Assembly (NCBI GenBank): GCA_965249765.1
Contig: CBDFMR010000005.1
Span: forward strand, 2,817,582-2,881,581
Reading direction: 5' to 3'
Origin: CBDFMR01 sp965249765
GTDB lineage: Bacteria; Bacteroidota; Bacteroidia; Chitinophagales; Saprospiraceae
DNA length: 64,000 nt
In this document: positions 53,935-63,330 of the stretch, one piece after another
Layout: each line of letters starts with the position of its first letter
How positions within the stretch are numbered: position 1 is the stretch's first letter
Notes under the pieces: model-generated
What the model was told of the DNA's origin: nothing
What the model saw: the letters and a program-made list of their open reading frames with translations, nothing else
The model's database searches: none
Position numbers and translations under genes: made by a program

Positions 53935-54230
53935 AGTTGACGTATGAACTTAGCAAATTGGCTATAAGTGACTTAGAGTCCATCTGGCATTACACTGTTG
54001 AAAAGTGGTCAATTGATCAGGCTAACAAGTACTACAAGCTAATCTTCAGTGCAATTGATTCAATCTGTACTGATCCACAGAGTGGGAAATCAATTACAGA
54101 GATCAAAGTACATCATAGATCCAAGCTAGTGAAATCTCATATGATAATTTACAAAGTCGAAGAAAGTATCGTACTAATTGATAGGATTTTACATCAAAAA
54201 ATGGACATTGAATACCAATTAGTTGAATGA
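53931..54230 (+). CDS. ParE-family toxin
   Basis: 99 aa RelE/ParE fold: LAISDLESIWHYTVEKWS, ANKYYKLIFSAIDSICTDPQSGKSI, and SHMIIYKVEESIVLIDRILHQKMD. ParE toxins act on DNA gyrase. With ParD it forms the last complete cassette of the array, a usual place for a stabilising toxin-antitoxin pair. Confidence 0.92.
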   Translation: MKLTYELSKLAISDLESIWHYTVEKWSIDQANKYYKLIFSAIDSICTDPQSGKSITEIKVHHRSKLVKSHMIIYKVEESIVLIDRILHQKMDIEYQLVE

Positions 54231-54235
54231 ATCAC

Positions 54236-54300
54236 CCTACATAACAATGTATGATCACAGAATCACTCCCAATTGGTCGTGACTCTGCATATCCAAACCG
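54236..54300 (+). other. attC site 20, last in the array (R' damaged)
   Basis: R'' CCTACATAAC at 54236-54245 complements the ParDE cassette start. The expected R' reads CCG|TCAGAC instead of CCGTT, so the site is cut at the G|TT point where an IS1182-like remnant begins. Confidence 0.82.
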
Positions 54301-54600
54301 TCAGACTACGCAATAACTCTTATTGTATTAAATATTTTCATATATGTTTTGTACCTTGATGAGGTATTAATTTATCTCAGTTATGGACTATAAAGTAGGA
54401 AAATCTAGAGATGACATGTACTTTACTTGTCTGGAACAACAAGTAGCTTCTGACAGTTGGGCTAGAGTCGTTGATCTGTTTGTCAATGCCCTGGATCTAG
54501 ACCTTCTTGGATTTAAAAACTCTAGACTCAATCGACAAGGGAATGAACCTTACAACCCCGCTGATCTTTTCAAGCTTCTTCTCTATGGACAACGTCATGA

Positions 54601-55719
54601 GGCTTTGTTGCATGAATAAGTCATCAAAAAAAAAGCATAGCTATGGCTTAATAGCTATAGGTTTAAGCCACCTTTTTACAAACAGGCATACCAAGGCCTG
54701 TCATTATATTTAAGCATGCTACTTTTATTGCAACTTCACTTTGCTGGGTTTCGAACCGACGGGAGTATAGCTGTGGGCCAAATATTGTCTTGAATCGAAA
54801 CATTGCTGTTTCTGATAAACTCCGTCTGTGGTATCCACTTTGCTCCTTCCATTTCTTTCGGCCTTTTTTTTCTATTTCCTTTATGATCTCGTTGCGATCA
54901 AGATCCAGTAACTCGTCATTTTCATCTACCCAGTAGATGGCATTTTCTTGTGGAGGTATTACCCCCTCTATCTGTTTTTCCTTGAGCATTTCCCATATCT
55001 CATATGTGTCATAGGCTCCATCTGCTCCAAAGCGGTCTATAGGACTTTTTACCTGATCCAATAATTGTGGAACCTGCTGAGCATCTCCATCTCCTTTGCT
55101 GTTTTTTGTCAGTACCTGTGCATGTATATATCCGGTCTTTTCATCTACTCCCAAATGTAGCTTACGCCACGTCCTGCGCTTATTATACCCATGTTTACGT
55201 ACCTTCCATTCCCCTTCTCCATATACCTTGAGTCCCGTTGAATCAAATACTATAAACATGGGGCCCTTTGTTTTGGGAACATCCATTTTTACTTCCACTT
55301 GTTTTGCCCTACGGCTTATTTGACAATAGCTCGGAACGCTCAATTCTATCCCCATCATGCCTAACAATGAACTGGCAAAACCCTCTAATTGTCGGTACTT
55401 CAACCCAAATACTACCTTGAGCTGTAGCAAGCTCCTCATGCATTGCCCAGAATATTTATACTGGGCTCCTTTTTGATTAGGACCTTGGTAATACCAGCAG
55501 CCTAATAAGGCCTCATCAAACCATATAGTTATGTCTCCTCGTTTTACAAGACTCCTATTGTATTCTCTCCAATTTGTGATCTTATACTTGTTTTTCTTCT
55601 GCTTTTTTTGCTTTCCCCCAACCTTAGTTTGTTGCTTTGTCATGTGGCTTGCTTTGTAAGGTTGGTCTCTCAAAGATACTATCTCCATCTCTTTTATCAT
55701 CCATTCATGCAACAAAGCC
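54601..55719 (-). mobile_element. IS5-family (IS903-like) element, copy 3
   Basis: 1119 bp, GGCTTTGTTGCATGAAT inverted ends, 9-bp target duplication ACGTCATGA (54592-54600, 55720-55728). Inserted in the IS1182-like transposase. Confidence 0.95.
54663..55700 (-). CDS. IS5-family DDE transposase (copy 3)
   Basis: About 345 aa from ATG 55700, nearly identical to copy 2 (one Met-to-Ile change in AIYWVDEND). DDE motifs intact. Confidence 0.93.
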   Translation of the reverse strand: MIKEMEIVSLRDQPYKASHMTKQQTKVGGKQKKQKKNKYKITNWREYNRSLVKRGDITIWFDEALLGCWYYQGPNQKGAQYKYSGQCMRSLLQLKVVFGLKYRQLEGFASSLLGMMGIELSVPSYCQISRRAKQVEVKMDVPKTKGPMFIVFDSTGLKVYGEGEWKVRKHGYNKRRTWRKLHLGVDEKTGYIHAQVLTKNSKGDGDAQQVPQLLDQVKSPIDRFGADGAYDTYEIWEMLKEKQIEGVIPPQENAIYWVDENDELLDLDRNEIIKEIEKKGRKKWKEQSGYHRRSLSETAMFRFKTIFGPQLYSRRFETQQSEVAIKVACLNIMTGLGMPVCKKVA

Positions 55720-56269
55720 ACGTCATGACCTTCGTTCTGCCAATAAACTCGCACATCGCTGCTCCATCAACTTAGAGCTGATGTGGCTCCTCAGGGGGCT
55801 ACGCCCCTCCCCTCGTACCATCTGCTACTTCCGTACTGATAAAGCTGCTATTAAAGAAGCCCATCGGGCCTTTGTCAAAAAACTCCAATCTTGGAAACTT
55901 ATCTCTGGTGATGTGATCGCCTTAGACTCCACTAAAGTCAGAGGCCAAAATTCTTTGAAAAACAACTTTAATCAAAAGAAAATTGATCGCCACTTAGAGT
56001 ACATCGACAATAAAATTGATGACTACCTCCTGCAGATCAAAAAGATCAAATCCTCTAAAAGGAAAAAAGAGATAGTAAGTAAAATCGATAATCTCACAGA
56101 CAGGAAATCCAAGTATGCTGATATCCAAAAGAAAGTAGAACAAAGCCCTGATGGGCAGGTATCTACTTCTGATCCCGATGCCCCTGCCGTCATCAAGCAT
56201 AGGAACATCGTCGAAGTAGGCTACAACATCCAGACTACTGTTGTTGCGAGGACTGCCGTAAACAGGTAA

Positions 56270-56708
56270 CTTCTGTACTCTTCATCGAAACCTCGATATG
56301 TCCCGATTTTTGACAACAACTGGTCTTTTCGCCACTTCATCGAAAGGTTCGCTTGCGCTCATCTCTCCTATCCATACATGACCGATTTAATTCGGCCTTT
56401 TCTCCTGTCGCTTCATCCATAAAAGTTGCCTCTTATAAATTACAGAAGTTGTTTGATAAGCGGACCTGTATCCCCTTATCGGAGGGCCTACCTCCATCTT
56501 TAAACCAACTATCCCCGAGGCAGAGCCATAGGGGTATTTCGCTGGTTTCATTTTGACCTTCAGGTCAAAAACCGAAATTCTCTGATGTTTAGTTGAAACC
56601 CTTAGGTTTTCAAACTTTCCTCTCAACCCCGAGGCAAGCCTCGAGGTATTTTCTTCGAATGAACTACCCCGCTGCAAGCAGACGGGGTATCACCGCTTGC
56701 TTTAAACC
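56270..56708. other. Region without a recognisable gene; IS200-type right-end hairpins
   Basis: Contains two GC-rich palindromes, CCCCGAGGCAAGCCTCGAGG near 56623 and TACCCCGCTGCAAGCAGACGGGGTA near 56665. They are typical of IS200/IS605 ends and adjoin the tnpA remnant. The rest is unassigned. Confidence 0.6.
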
Positions 56709-57155
56709 TCAGAAGAGCTTGAGCTGACTGCGATATATTTTCTTATAGGTTTTCCCTTGATTCTTGACATATTCCTGTATTGTATCAAAACTACCATGTT
56801 GTCCAACTGTATTTACATAGTAGCCACTTGTCCAAAAATGTCCGCCCCATAACTTCTTTTTAACCTCTAGATGCTTCTCGAATATCTTCCGTGCCGTTAT
56901 ACTTTTCACCGTCTTGATGATCTTTGTAGGAGAATAGCTCAGTACACTTTGAAGCAATAGATGAATATGGTTCTCTTCTGTACCCTGTTCATGTGTATAT
57001 ATCTCATAGCGCTGACCTATCCCTTCGCATATTTCTTTCAGTGTCCTTTTTACTTCCTTTGTAAATACTTCTCGCCGATATTTCGCAGGTCATACAAAAT
57101 GATACAGTAACAAACTTTTGTTATGGCTCTTGTGTAGATGTTTGTCTTCTTTCAT
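56709..57155 (-). pseudogene. IS200/IS605-type Y1 transposase (tnpA), internal UGA
   Basis: 149 codons from ATG 57155: KEDKHLHKSHNKSLLLYHFV, then TGA where the family has Cys (FVCPAKYR), then PAKYRREVFTKEVKR, the HUH motif in NHIHLLLQS, and the Tyr region GYYVNTVGQHGSFDTIQEYVKNQG. One in-frame stop is the only lesion. A left-end hairpin CCTGATGCAAGCATCGGG lies near 57203. Confidence 0.85.
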
Positions 57156-57311
57156 TCGACAAATCTAACCAAACAGCGATCTATTTGCGACACCTGATGC
57201 AAGCATCGGGGAATTCTTTAGAGTAAAAGAGAATAGTGCAATTTGTATACAACGTCAAATCCAAGCACACCAATACGCTTTTGAAGCATTGACAAGCATC
57301 AAAAATCAGAG
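57156..57311. other. Intergenic remnant between the IS200-like left end and the chromosome
   Basis: Holds the IS200-type left-end hairpin (about 57203-57220) and a short open stretch on the + strand (CIQRQIQAHQYAFEALTSIKN) that may be a gene remnant. Not identified. Confidence 0.4.
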
Positions 57312-58727
57312 TCAGCGATCTCCTAGACCCAGATCCCTACCCTTCTTCTTCATTAAGTCAAAGGCCTCATCATGATTGTTAGCTATGACGCCATCAAGGA
57401 TAGATTCTCTTATATGGTCCTTTATAACACCCACCTCTCGTGATGGACGAATACTAAAGTACTCCATTATCTCCTCGCCAGTGATAGGTGGTTGCCAGTT
57501 ACGAATTCTATCTTTTTCCTCAACTTCCTCTATCATTTGCTGGACCAACCTGTAGTTGGATAAATACTTGGTTACTTTCTTTGGATTTTTGGAAGTAATA
57601 TCTGCCTTACAAAGGGTCATCAGATCTTCAATATCCTCTCCGGCATCAAAAATCAGCCGCCTTACCGCTGAATCGGTAATGTTCTCATTGGTCAATGATA
57701 TGGGTCTGAGATGAAGTCTCACCATCTTCTGCACATACTTCATCTTTTGATCCAAAGGCAATCTCAATTTCTTGAATATCTTAGGAACCATCACGGCCCC
57801 AAGAGCTTCATGACCATGAAATGTCCATCCATGCTTTTCCTCGAATCTCTTGGTAGCTGGCTTGGCAATATCATGAAGCAGTGCCGCCCATCTTAGCCAG
57901 ATATTGGTAGTCATCTTGGAGATGTTATCGACTACTTCTAGGGTGTGGTAGAAATTATCCTTGTGCCCTATTCCATTCTTGATATCGACCCCTTTTAGCT
58001 TGATCATCTCAGGAAAGATTATTTCTAAGAGACCCGACTCTTCCAGCAACTTAAAACCGACAGAGGGCCTATCTGCGGCGAGTATCTTGCTCAATTCTCC
58101 TGTGATCCTCTCTGCTGAAACGATAGACATGCGATTCCTAAACCTGCCTACCGCATCAAAGGTCTCAGGATCAATCTCAAATGATAATTGGGTCGCAAAT
58201 CTCATCGCCCTCATCATGCGCAATGGGTCATCAGAAAAAGTACGACCCGGCTCAAGCGGAGTTTTGAGTAGCTTTTTCTCTAGGTGATGCAATCCACCGA
58301 AAGGGTCTATAATTTCACCATAATTGGTATCATCGAGGCTGACCGCCATGGCATTGATGGTAAAATCTCTTCGATTCTGATCATCTTCTAATGTACCATT
58401 CTCTACCAATGGTTTCCGAGAATCACTTTGATATGACTCCTTCCTAGCCCCGACAAATTCTATTTCTATGTCCTTGTGCTTGATCATAGCCGTACCGAAA
58501 CGACGATAGACGGCAAGACGTGGAATAGGACGCAGCATGCCAGCAACATTCTCTGCCAATTCTATCCCACTACCCAAGCATACAATGTCAATGTCTTTCG
58601 ATTTTCTTCCCAGTAATCGATCTCTAACATAACCACCTACGATGTACGCAGGTGAGTTTAGTCTCTTAGAAGCAGTTCTAACAAGCTCAAAAATCTCACG
58701 TTCGTGTGGTTCTATGTGGAATATCAT
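57312..58727 (-). CDS. cca: CCA-adding enzyme / tRNA nucleotidyltransferase with HD domain
   Basis: 471 aa. The class II nucleotidyltransferase head has YIVGGYVRDRLLGRKSKDIDIV (the G-G, DxD motif) and RRDFTINAMAV; RMMRAMRFATQL follows. A C-terminal HD phosphohydrolase shows HTLEVVDN and LLHDIAKPAT. It adds or repairs the 3' CCA of tRNAs in the cytosol. Three bases separate it from dusB, so the two tRNA-maturation genes likely share a transcript. First clearly chromosomal gene beyond the array. Confidence 0.95.
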   Translation of the reverse strand: MIFHIEPHEREIFELVRTASKRLNSPAYIVGGYVRDRLLGRKSKDIDIVCLGSGIELAENVAGMLRPIPRLAVYRRFGTAMIKHKDIEIEFVGARKESYQSDSRKPLVENGTLEDDQNRRDFTINAMAVSLDDTNYGEIIDPFGGLHHLEKKLLKTPLEPGRTFSDDPLRMMRAMRFATQLSFEIDPETFDAVGRFRNRMSIVSAERITGELSKILAADRPSVGFKLLEESGLLEIIFPEMIKLKGVDIKNGIGHKDNFYHTLEVVDNISKMTTNIWLRWAALLHDIAKPATKRFEEKHGWTFHGHEALGAVMVPKIFKKLRLPLDQKMKYVQKMVRLHLRPISLTNENITDSAVRRLIFDAGEDIEDLMTLCKADITSKNPKKVTKYLSNYRLVQQMIEEVEEKDRIRNWQPPITGEEIMEYFSIRPSREVGVIKDHIRESILDGVIANNHDEAFDLMKKKGRDLGLGDR

Positions 58728-58730
58728 AAT

Positions 58731-59723
58731 CTATGCTAAGGCAACTCGATTGTATTTATCTAATATTTCATCTAGAATTACATTAATCTCTGATGGTTTG
58801 TCAGTAGTCACCAATTTTGATCGTATAGACTTTATATGGGGAAGAGAGCGAAAATAATTTGTGTAATGTCTCCTCATTTCTAGGACTCCAAGTTTCTCTC
58901 CTTTCCATTCTATTGAGAAATTAAGATGCTTACGAGCAGCTTCTACTCTTTCTTCAATACTCGGGGGGGGCAACAGTTCCCCCGTTTCTATATAATGCTT
59001 AATCTCTCGAAATATCCAAGGATTGCCAATACAAGCTCTACCTATCATCACTCCATCTACTCCATATTTATTTCTATACTCCACAGCCTTTTGCGGGCTG
59101 TTTATATCTCCATTTCCAAATATAGGAATATGAATCCTTGGGTTCTTCTTGATATTCCCTATCAGCGTCCAGTCTGCTTCTCCTTTATACATTTGCTTTC
59201 TGGTGCGGCCGTGAACGCTCAGCGCCTTTATTCCGATATCTTGTAACCTTTCTGCCACTTCTTCAATGTAAAGGCTTTTGTCATCCCATCCAAGTCGGGT
59301 CTTTACCGTTACGGGCAGTGAGGTCGTTTTGACAATCTCTTCAGTTAGCTTGACCATCTTTGGGATGTCTTGTAGTATCCCAGCTCCCGCCATTTTGCAT
59401 ACTACTTTCTTGACCGGGCAACCATAGTTTATATCCAATACTTCTGGTCGTGCCTCCTCTACTATCTCTGCTGCTCTTTTCATACTATCAATATTGGCAC
59501 CAAAGATTTGTATACCGATGGGTCGCTCATAATCGAAAATATCAAGTTTTTGCAGACTCTTAGTAGCATCTCTAATGAGTCCTTCAACCGAGATAAACTC
59601 AGTATACATCATGTCACAGCCTTGCTCTTTACACAACGCTCTGAAGGGAGGATCACTTACATCTTCCATCGGTGCTAGGAGTAATGGAAAGTCTCCCAAT
59701 TCAATATTTGCTATACGTACCAC
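58731..59723 (-). CDS. dusB: tRNA-dihydrouridine synthase DusB
   Basis: 330 aa FMN TIM barrel. It opens LLLAPMEDVSDPPFRALCKEQG and has DINYGCPVKKVVCKMAGAG with the catalytic Cys, VTVKTRLGWDD, SVHGRTRKQMYKG, and GVDGVMIGRACIGNPWIF. It reduces uridine to dihydrouridine in tRNA. It starts the minus-strand pair dusB-cca and is divergent from nhaD over a 103-bp gap. Confidence 0.95.
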   Translation of the reverse strand: MVRIANIELGDFPLLLAPMEDVSDPPFRALCKEQGCDMMYTEFISVEGLIRDATKSLQKLDIFDYERPIGIQIFGANIDSMKRAAEIVEEARPEVLDINYGCPVKKVVCKMAGAGILQDIPKMVKLTEEIVKTTSLPVTVKTRLGWDDKSLYIEEVAERLQDIGIKALSVHGRTRKQMYKGEADWTLIGNIKKNPRIHIPIFGNGDINSPQKAVEYRNKYGVDGVMIGRACIGNPWIFREIKHYIETGELLPPPSIEERVEAARKHLNFSIEWKGEKLGVLEMRRHYTNYFRSLPHIKSIRSKLVTTDKPSEINVILDEILDKYNRVALA

Positions 59724-59783
59724 GCGTTTGCAAAATTAAGAGATTTATAGTCTTGAATCTTATATATCTGCAGGAGAAAAATC

Positions 59784-59791
59784 TACCTTTG
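59784..59791 (+). promoter_or_regulatory. Bacteroidota-type -7 element (TACCTTTG) for nhaD
   Basis: Perfect TAnnTTTG, 35 bp before the nhaD ATG, in the divergent dusB/nhaD gap. A TTG at 59753 is a little far for the -33 element. Confidence 0.55.
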
Positions 59792-59826
59792 CGCCTGCGT
59801 TTTTTGATACAAAACCCTATTCAACC

Positions 59827-61182
59827 ATGGTAGCTGCTATTATTCTTGTATTTGTTCTAGGTTATTTAACTATTGTACTTGAACATCCATTAAAATTAGA
59901 CAAAACGGTGCCCTCACTCTTAATGGCGGCTCTTTGCTGGGCTCTATTGGCCATCGGATTTAGATATGGAATGGTAGATGTAATAGACTCTCATGATCAC
60001 CTTTTCAGTTTTCTATCTGATACACATGATGCCGAAGAAGGGTTCGCTAATACACTTCTGCATCATCTCGGAAAGACTGCGGAAATATTGGTATTCTTGA
60101 TAGGAGCCATGACCATTGTAGAAATCATCGATCTTCATCAGGGATTTGAAGTATTGAAAGGGTGGGTAAAAACCAAGAAAAAGAGAAACCTACTCTGGAT
60201 TTTCGGAATTCTCGCCTTTATTTTATCAGCTATCATTGACAACCTTACGGCAACCATTGTTCTCGTTACATTACTTAGGAAACTCATTGAAGATAGAAAT
60301 GATAGGATATGGTTTGTGAGTATGGTAGTCATAGCGGCCAATGCAGGGGGTGCATGGTCACCAATTGGCGATGTTACTACGACGATGCTATGGATTGGCA
60401 AACGGGTATCTACTTTTGGTCTTATAAAAATGCTCATCGTTCCGAGTATAGTGTGCTTTGTGGTACCTTTCTTTGTTGCCATGTTTCTCAAAGCTTTTAA
60501 GGGTGAGATCTCGATGAAAGACGAGAGCAGCTTGAAAACCGAAAGTCTACTTAGCAGTAGAACTATGCTATTTCTCGGATTAGGGGCAATCGTATTTGTA
60601 CCTATCTTCAAGACGGTTACCCACCTTCCACCCTATGTGGGTATGATGCTCAGCATGGGATTCGTATGGTTGGTTTCTGAATACATCCACCCTGAAGAAA
60701 ACTTCCCAAGAGAAAACAGACATCTATATAGTGCACACGTAGCACTATCTCGAATAGAAATGAGCAGCATCCTCTTTTTCCTAGGTATTCTTATGGCTGT
60801 TGCTGCCCTAGAATCACTCGTAATCGGAGGCGTAGGTACACTTAGATATGTAGCTGAGGGCTTGGAGTCCGCGATACCTAATCAAGATCTTGTTGTCATG
60901 CTTTTGGGTGTTGGATCAGCAATAATTGATAATGTTCCACTCGTAGCGGCATCTATGGGAATGTATACGGAAGGTCTTGATGCAAAACTATGGCATTTCA
61001 TTGCTTACGCAGCCGGCACAGGAGGTAGCATGTTGATTATCGGATCTGCCGCAGGGGTAGCAGCAATGGGTATGGAAAAAATCGACTTCATATGGTATCT
61101 GAGGAAAATATCCTGGCTTGCTGCATTGGGGTTCATAGCGGGAGGAATCGTTTTCTTGGGGTGGTATAATGTACTTCACTGA
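59827..61182 (+). CDS. nhaD: NhaD-type Na+/H+ antiporter
   Basis: 451 aa, about 11-12 membrane segments. Family marks include FALNNLTATIVL-like AIIDNLTATIVLVTLLRKL, NAGGAWSPIGDVTTTMLWI and GVGSAIIDNVPLVAASMGM, with paired Asp/Asn residues in broken helices. It exchanges Na+ or Li+ for protons across the inner membrane, in line with a saline habitat. Its stop abuts the stop of the convergent gamma-glutamyltransferase gene. Confidence 0.92.
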   Translation: MVAAIILVFVLGYLTIVLEHPLKLDKTVPSLLMAALCWALLAIGFRYGMVDVIDSHDHLFSFLSDTHDAEEGFANTLLHHLGKTAEILVFLIGAMTIVEIIDLHQGFEVLKGWVKTKKKRNLLWIFGILAFILSAIIDNLTATIVLVTLLRKLIEDRNDRIWFVSMVVIAANAGGAWSPIGDVTTTMLWIGKRVSTFGLIKMLIVPSIVCFVVPFFVAMFLKAFKGEISMKDESSLKTESLLSSRTMLFLGLGAIVFVPIFKTVTHLPPYVGMMLSMGFVWLVSEYIHPEENFPRENRHLYSAHVALSRIEMSSILFFLGILMAVAALESLVIGGVGTLRYVAEGLESAIPNQDLVVMLLGVGSAIIDNVPLVAASMGMYTEGLDAKLWHFIAYAAGTGGSMLIIGSAAGVAAMGMEKIDFIWYLRKISWLAALGFIAGGIVFLGWYNVLH

Positions 61183-62679
61183 TCAGGGACATCCCTGCCG
61201 TCTAAAATCACCTACCTCCTCGACGGAATTGCTTGTTTGTGCAAGACAATGTACGCCTCCAAAATAGAGTGATGGCTCATGCCAAATTTTGACTCTGCTA
61301 TTATAGGTCGTATCATAAGTAAGTCCTTTTTCGATATTAATAGTATTACCCTCAGGGTATAATCGTGGTGCTTCAACAGCCTCCCGTAGTGATATGCCTT
61401 GGCAACAATAATAATTCATCACTTGAGAAATCATGTATGGAATGCGACCAGCTCCTCCCGATCCCATTAATATAATCTCATCGTCTCTATGCATTATGAC
61501 CGGACACATCATTGAATTTAGGCGAGATGCTTCCTCCCATGAATTGAGACCACCGGGTAAGAGAAATGTCTCACCCAGCATGTTATTCAATTGCATGTCA
61601 GTACCCGGAATAAAGTATCCATTCCCTTCCCCTATGGACGTGGTTAAAGCAATCGCGTTACCATTTTTGTCTGCAATGTTAAAGTGACTCGTACCACGCT
61701 TAAACATCGTCGATTTATTTACTCGAGCTTCAATACCATATGACTGTAAGTAAGCAAGTAGTTTTTCAGGATCATTATTCAAAGACTTGACCTCTTCAAT
61801 TACCCGAATCCAATGACCAGAATAATCAGATACATGCCAGGCTTCATCTACTTCATCACTACACAAATGAGATATTACCGATAAAGCAACGAGTCCACCT
61901 ATACTATTCTCACAAGGTAATTGAACATCGTATCCATGATATGAAACATGGTGAGGCTTAATCACTTTTACTTTATAATTTTCGAAATCCCGACGTCGTA
62001 GATGTCCTCCTCTGGAGATCATATCTTTCTCTACCTGTTTTGCTATTTCCCCTTTATATACAAGATCAGGTCCCTCAATTATCAATGTATCAAGTAAGTC
62101 AGCATATCCATTCATCCTTACTATATCGCCTTTATGTTTAGGTGATTCACCATTGAAAAAGATAGATCTACCTTCATTCGTTAACCCAATTATTCCATTT
62201 AGCAATTGAACATCAAACGCCTGGAAATCATTTAGCGGAATTCCCTTTCTAGCCAATTCTCGAGCAGGAGCAAATAATTCCTTTATCGGCATATTTCCCA
62301 ACTCGTCATGAAGACTGTAAATAAATGCGATTGCCCCAGGAACAGCACTCGATGCCATACCTATATAAAAGGTCTCAGTAGCAGTACCAAAATCGACTTC
62401 GATAGGGAGCAAATGACCCGCATTCTTATGATATTGAGATGGAGTCTGGCAGAAGAAATCAATTATCCAGTTTTTCTTTTGTGATGTTAGAATATTAGCA
62501 AAACCACCGGCACCCAATGAGGCCATGCAAGGCTCAGTAACAAACATGGTCATGTAAGCGCCTATTGCGGCATCATAGGCGTTACCCCCAGCGTCTAATA
62601 TATCTCTAGCAACAGACCATGTGACTTCATGACCTGCTGAGATACCTTGGGGACGAGTATGAGACTTACCCAACATCAA
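61183..62679 (-). CDS. Gamma-glutamyltransferase-like protein
   Basis: 498 aa Ntn-hydrolase of the GGT family. HEVTWSVARDILDAGGNAYDAAIGA is the conserved start, the nucleophile Thr is in KRGTSHFNIADKNGNAIALTTSI, and GSGGAGRIPYMISQV is the later Gly-rich loop. No signal peptide is visible, unlike periplasmic GGTs, so it may be cytosolic or start further upstream. GGTs self-cleave and hydrolyse or transfer gamma-glutamyl groups of glutathione. It overlaps the upstream gene by 14 bp. Confidence 0.88.
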   Translation of the reverse strand: MMLGKSHTRPQGISAGHEVTWSVARDILDAGGNAYDAAIGAYMTMFVTEPCMASLGAGGFANILTSQKKNWIIDFFCQTPSQYHKNAGHLLPIEVDFGTATETFYIGMASSAVPGAIAFIYSLHDELGNMPIKELFAPARELARKGIPLNDFQAFDVQLLNGIIGLTNEGRSIFFNGESPKHKGDIVRMNGYADLLDTLIIEGPDLVYKGEIAKQVEKDMISRGGHLRRRDFENYKVKVIKPHHVSYHGYDVQLPCENSIGGLVALSVISHLCSDEVDEAWHVSDYSGHWIRVIEEVKSLNNDPEKLLAYLQSYGIEARVNKSTMFKRGTSHFNIADKNGNAIALTTSIGEGNGYFIPGTDMQLNNMLGETFLLPGGLNSWEEASRLNSMMCPVIMHRDDEIILMGSGGAGRIPYMISQVMNYYCCQGISLREAVEAPRLYPEGNTINIEKGLTYDTTYNSRVKIWHEPSLYFGGVHCLAQTSNSVEEVGDFRRQGCP

Positions 62680-63199
62680 TTGCCAGATTTTTCCCAGATA
62701 TATTCAAGGTCAAAAGTAAAGAAGATTCAAGAACTGATATCTCAAGCACCCTAATTTTATCGACACTATACGAAACTGCTATGTCATCAATTATTTGGTG
62801 CTTCAAAGGGCTATTCGTGATTTGATCTATCCAATTGCTCATTTCCTCATTGACCTTGTTCTCAACTTCTTTCTCCATTTTTTCCATACCCCATTTCTGC
62901 ACCGCCCAATTAATGCTCCTACTAAAGAAACCCTTATCGTCCACTTTAAAATCTACGTGATCAAACTGAACCTGATCATTCTTTACCGTTGGAAGAAAAG
63001 AAAACGATGCCCACTGGTCAAACAACCCGCTTATCAACATTCTAAGTATTAATCTTTCCTTCACAACCGAAAGTGAAAATTCGCCGAGAATAACGTTCTC
63101 TTTTAACTCGATAGTAAACTGTCGATTGTCAAGTTGCTGATTTATCCATTCAGCTGTAACAGATACTCCTCCTTCTATATTTGACTTTACATCTTTCAC
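62666..63199 (-). CDS. Hypothetical protein coupled to the GGT gene
   Basis: 177 aa, no recognised motif, no signal peptide. The sequence alternates beta-like stretches (ENVILGEFSLSVVKERLILRMLI, DQVQFDHVDFKVDD) with a helix, ending ISVLESSLLLTLNISGKNLAI. It could be a lipid-binding or LEA/SMP-like fold, but this is a guess. The 14-bp overlap with the GGT gene argues for co-translation. Confidence 0.65.
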   Translation of the reverse strand: MKDVKSNIEGGVSVTAEWINQQLDNRQFTIELKENVILGEFSLSVVKERLILRMLISGLFDQWASFSFLPTVKNDQVQFDHVDFKVDDKGFFSRSINWAVQKWGMEKMEKEVENKVNEEMSNWIDQITNSPLKHQIIDDIAVSYSVDKIRVLEISVLESSLLLTLNISGKNLAIDVG

Positions 63200-63232
63200 T
63201 TTTTCAAAATAATATGGATTTTCATTAATCTT

Positions 63233-63260
63233 AAAAAAAGTCCCAGCCAGCGGCCAGGAC
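63233..63260 (-). terminator. Rho-independent terminator
   Basis: Read on the minus strand: GTCCTGGCCGCTGGCTGGGAC hairpin (GTCC..GCC/GGC..GGAC) followed by seven T. It closes the T9SS protein gene at 63331. Confidence 0.8.
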
Positions 63261-63330
63261 TAAAGGAAAATTTAACTTACCCGAACTGAATCCTGTCAGC
63301 TATAGAGCCAACATTCTCCAGCATGGTCAT

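Larger units (their letters stand above)
54301..56269 (+). pseudogene. IS1182-like transposase, interrupted and truncated
   Basis: The N-terminus from ATG 54383 (NPADLFKLLLYGQRHE) is split by an IS5-family element and resumes in frame at 55729 with LRSANKLAHRC ... ELMWLLRGLRPSPRTICYFRTD and VIALDSTKVRGQN (DDE first Asp). Similarity stops near VGYNIQTTV (56240); the C-terminal catalytic half is missing. No right end of the element is visible. Confidence 0.85.

Noticed and set aside
1257..54300. attC repeats as a CRISPR array
   Set aside because: The repeats are 60-200 nt, imperfectly palindromic, far apart and each ends a gene; there are no regular spacers and no cas genes.
22440..57155. Alternative genetic code with UGA as sense
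   Set aside because: UGA occurs as the normal terminator of healthy genes here (the methyltransferase, nhaD, MaoC), so in-frame UGAs in transposases are lesions or local readthrough.
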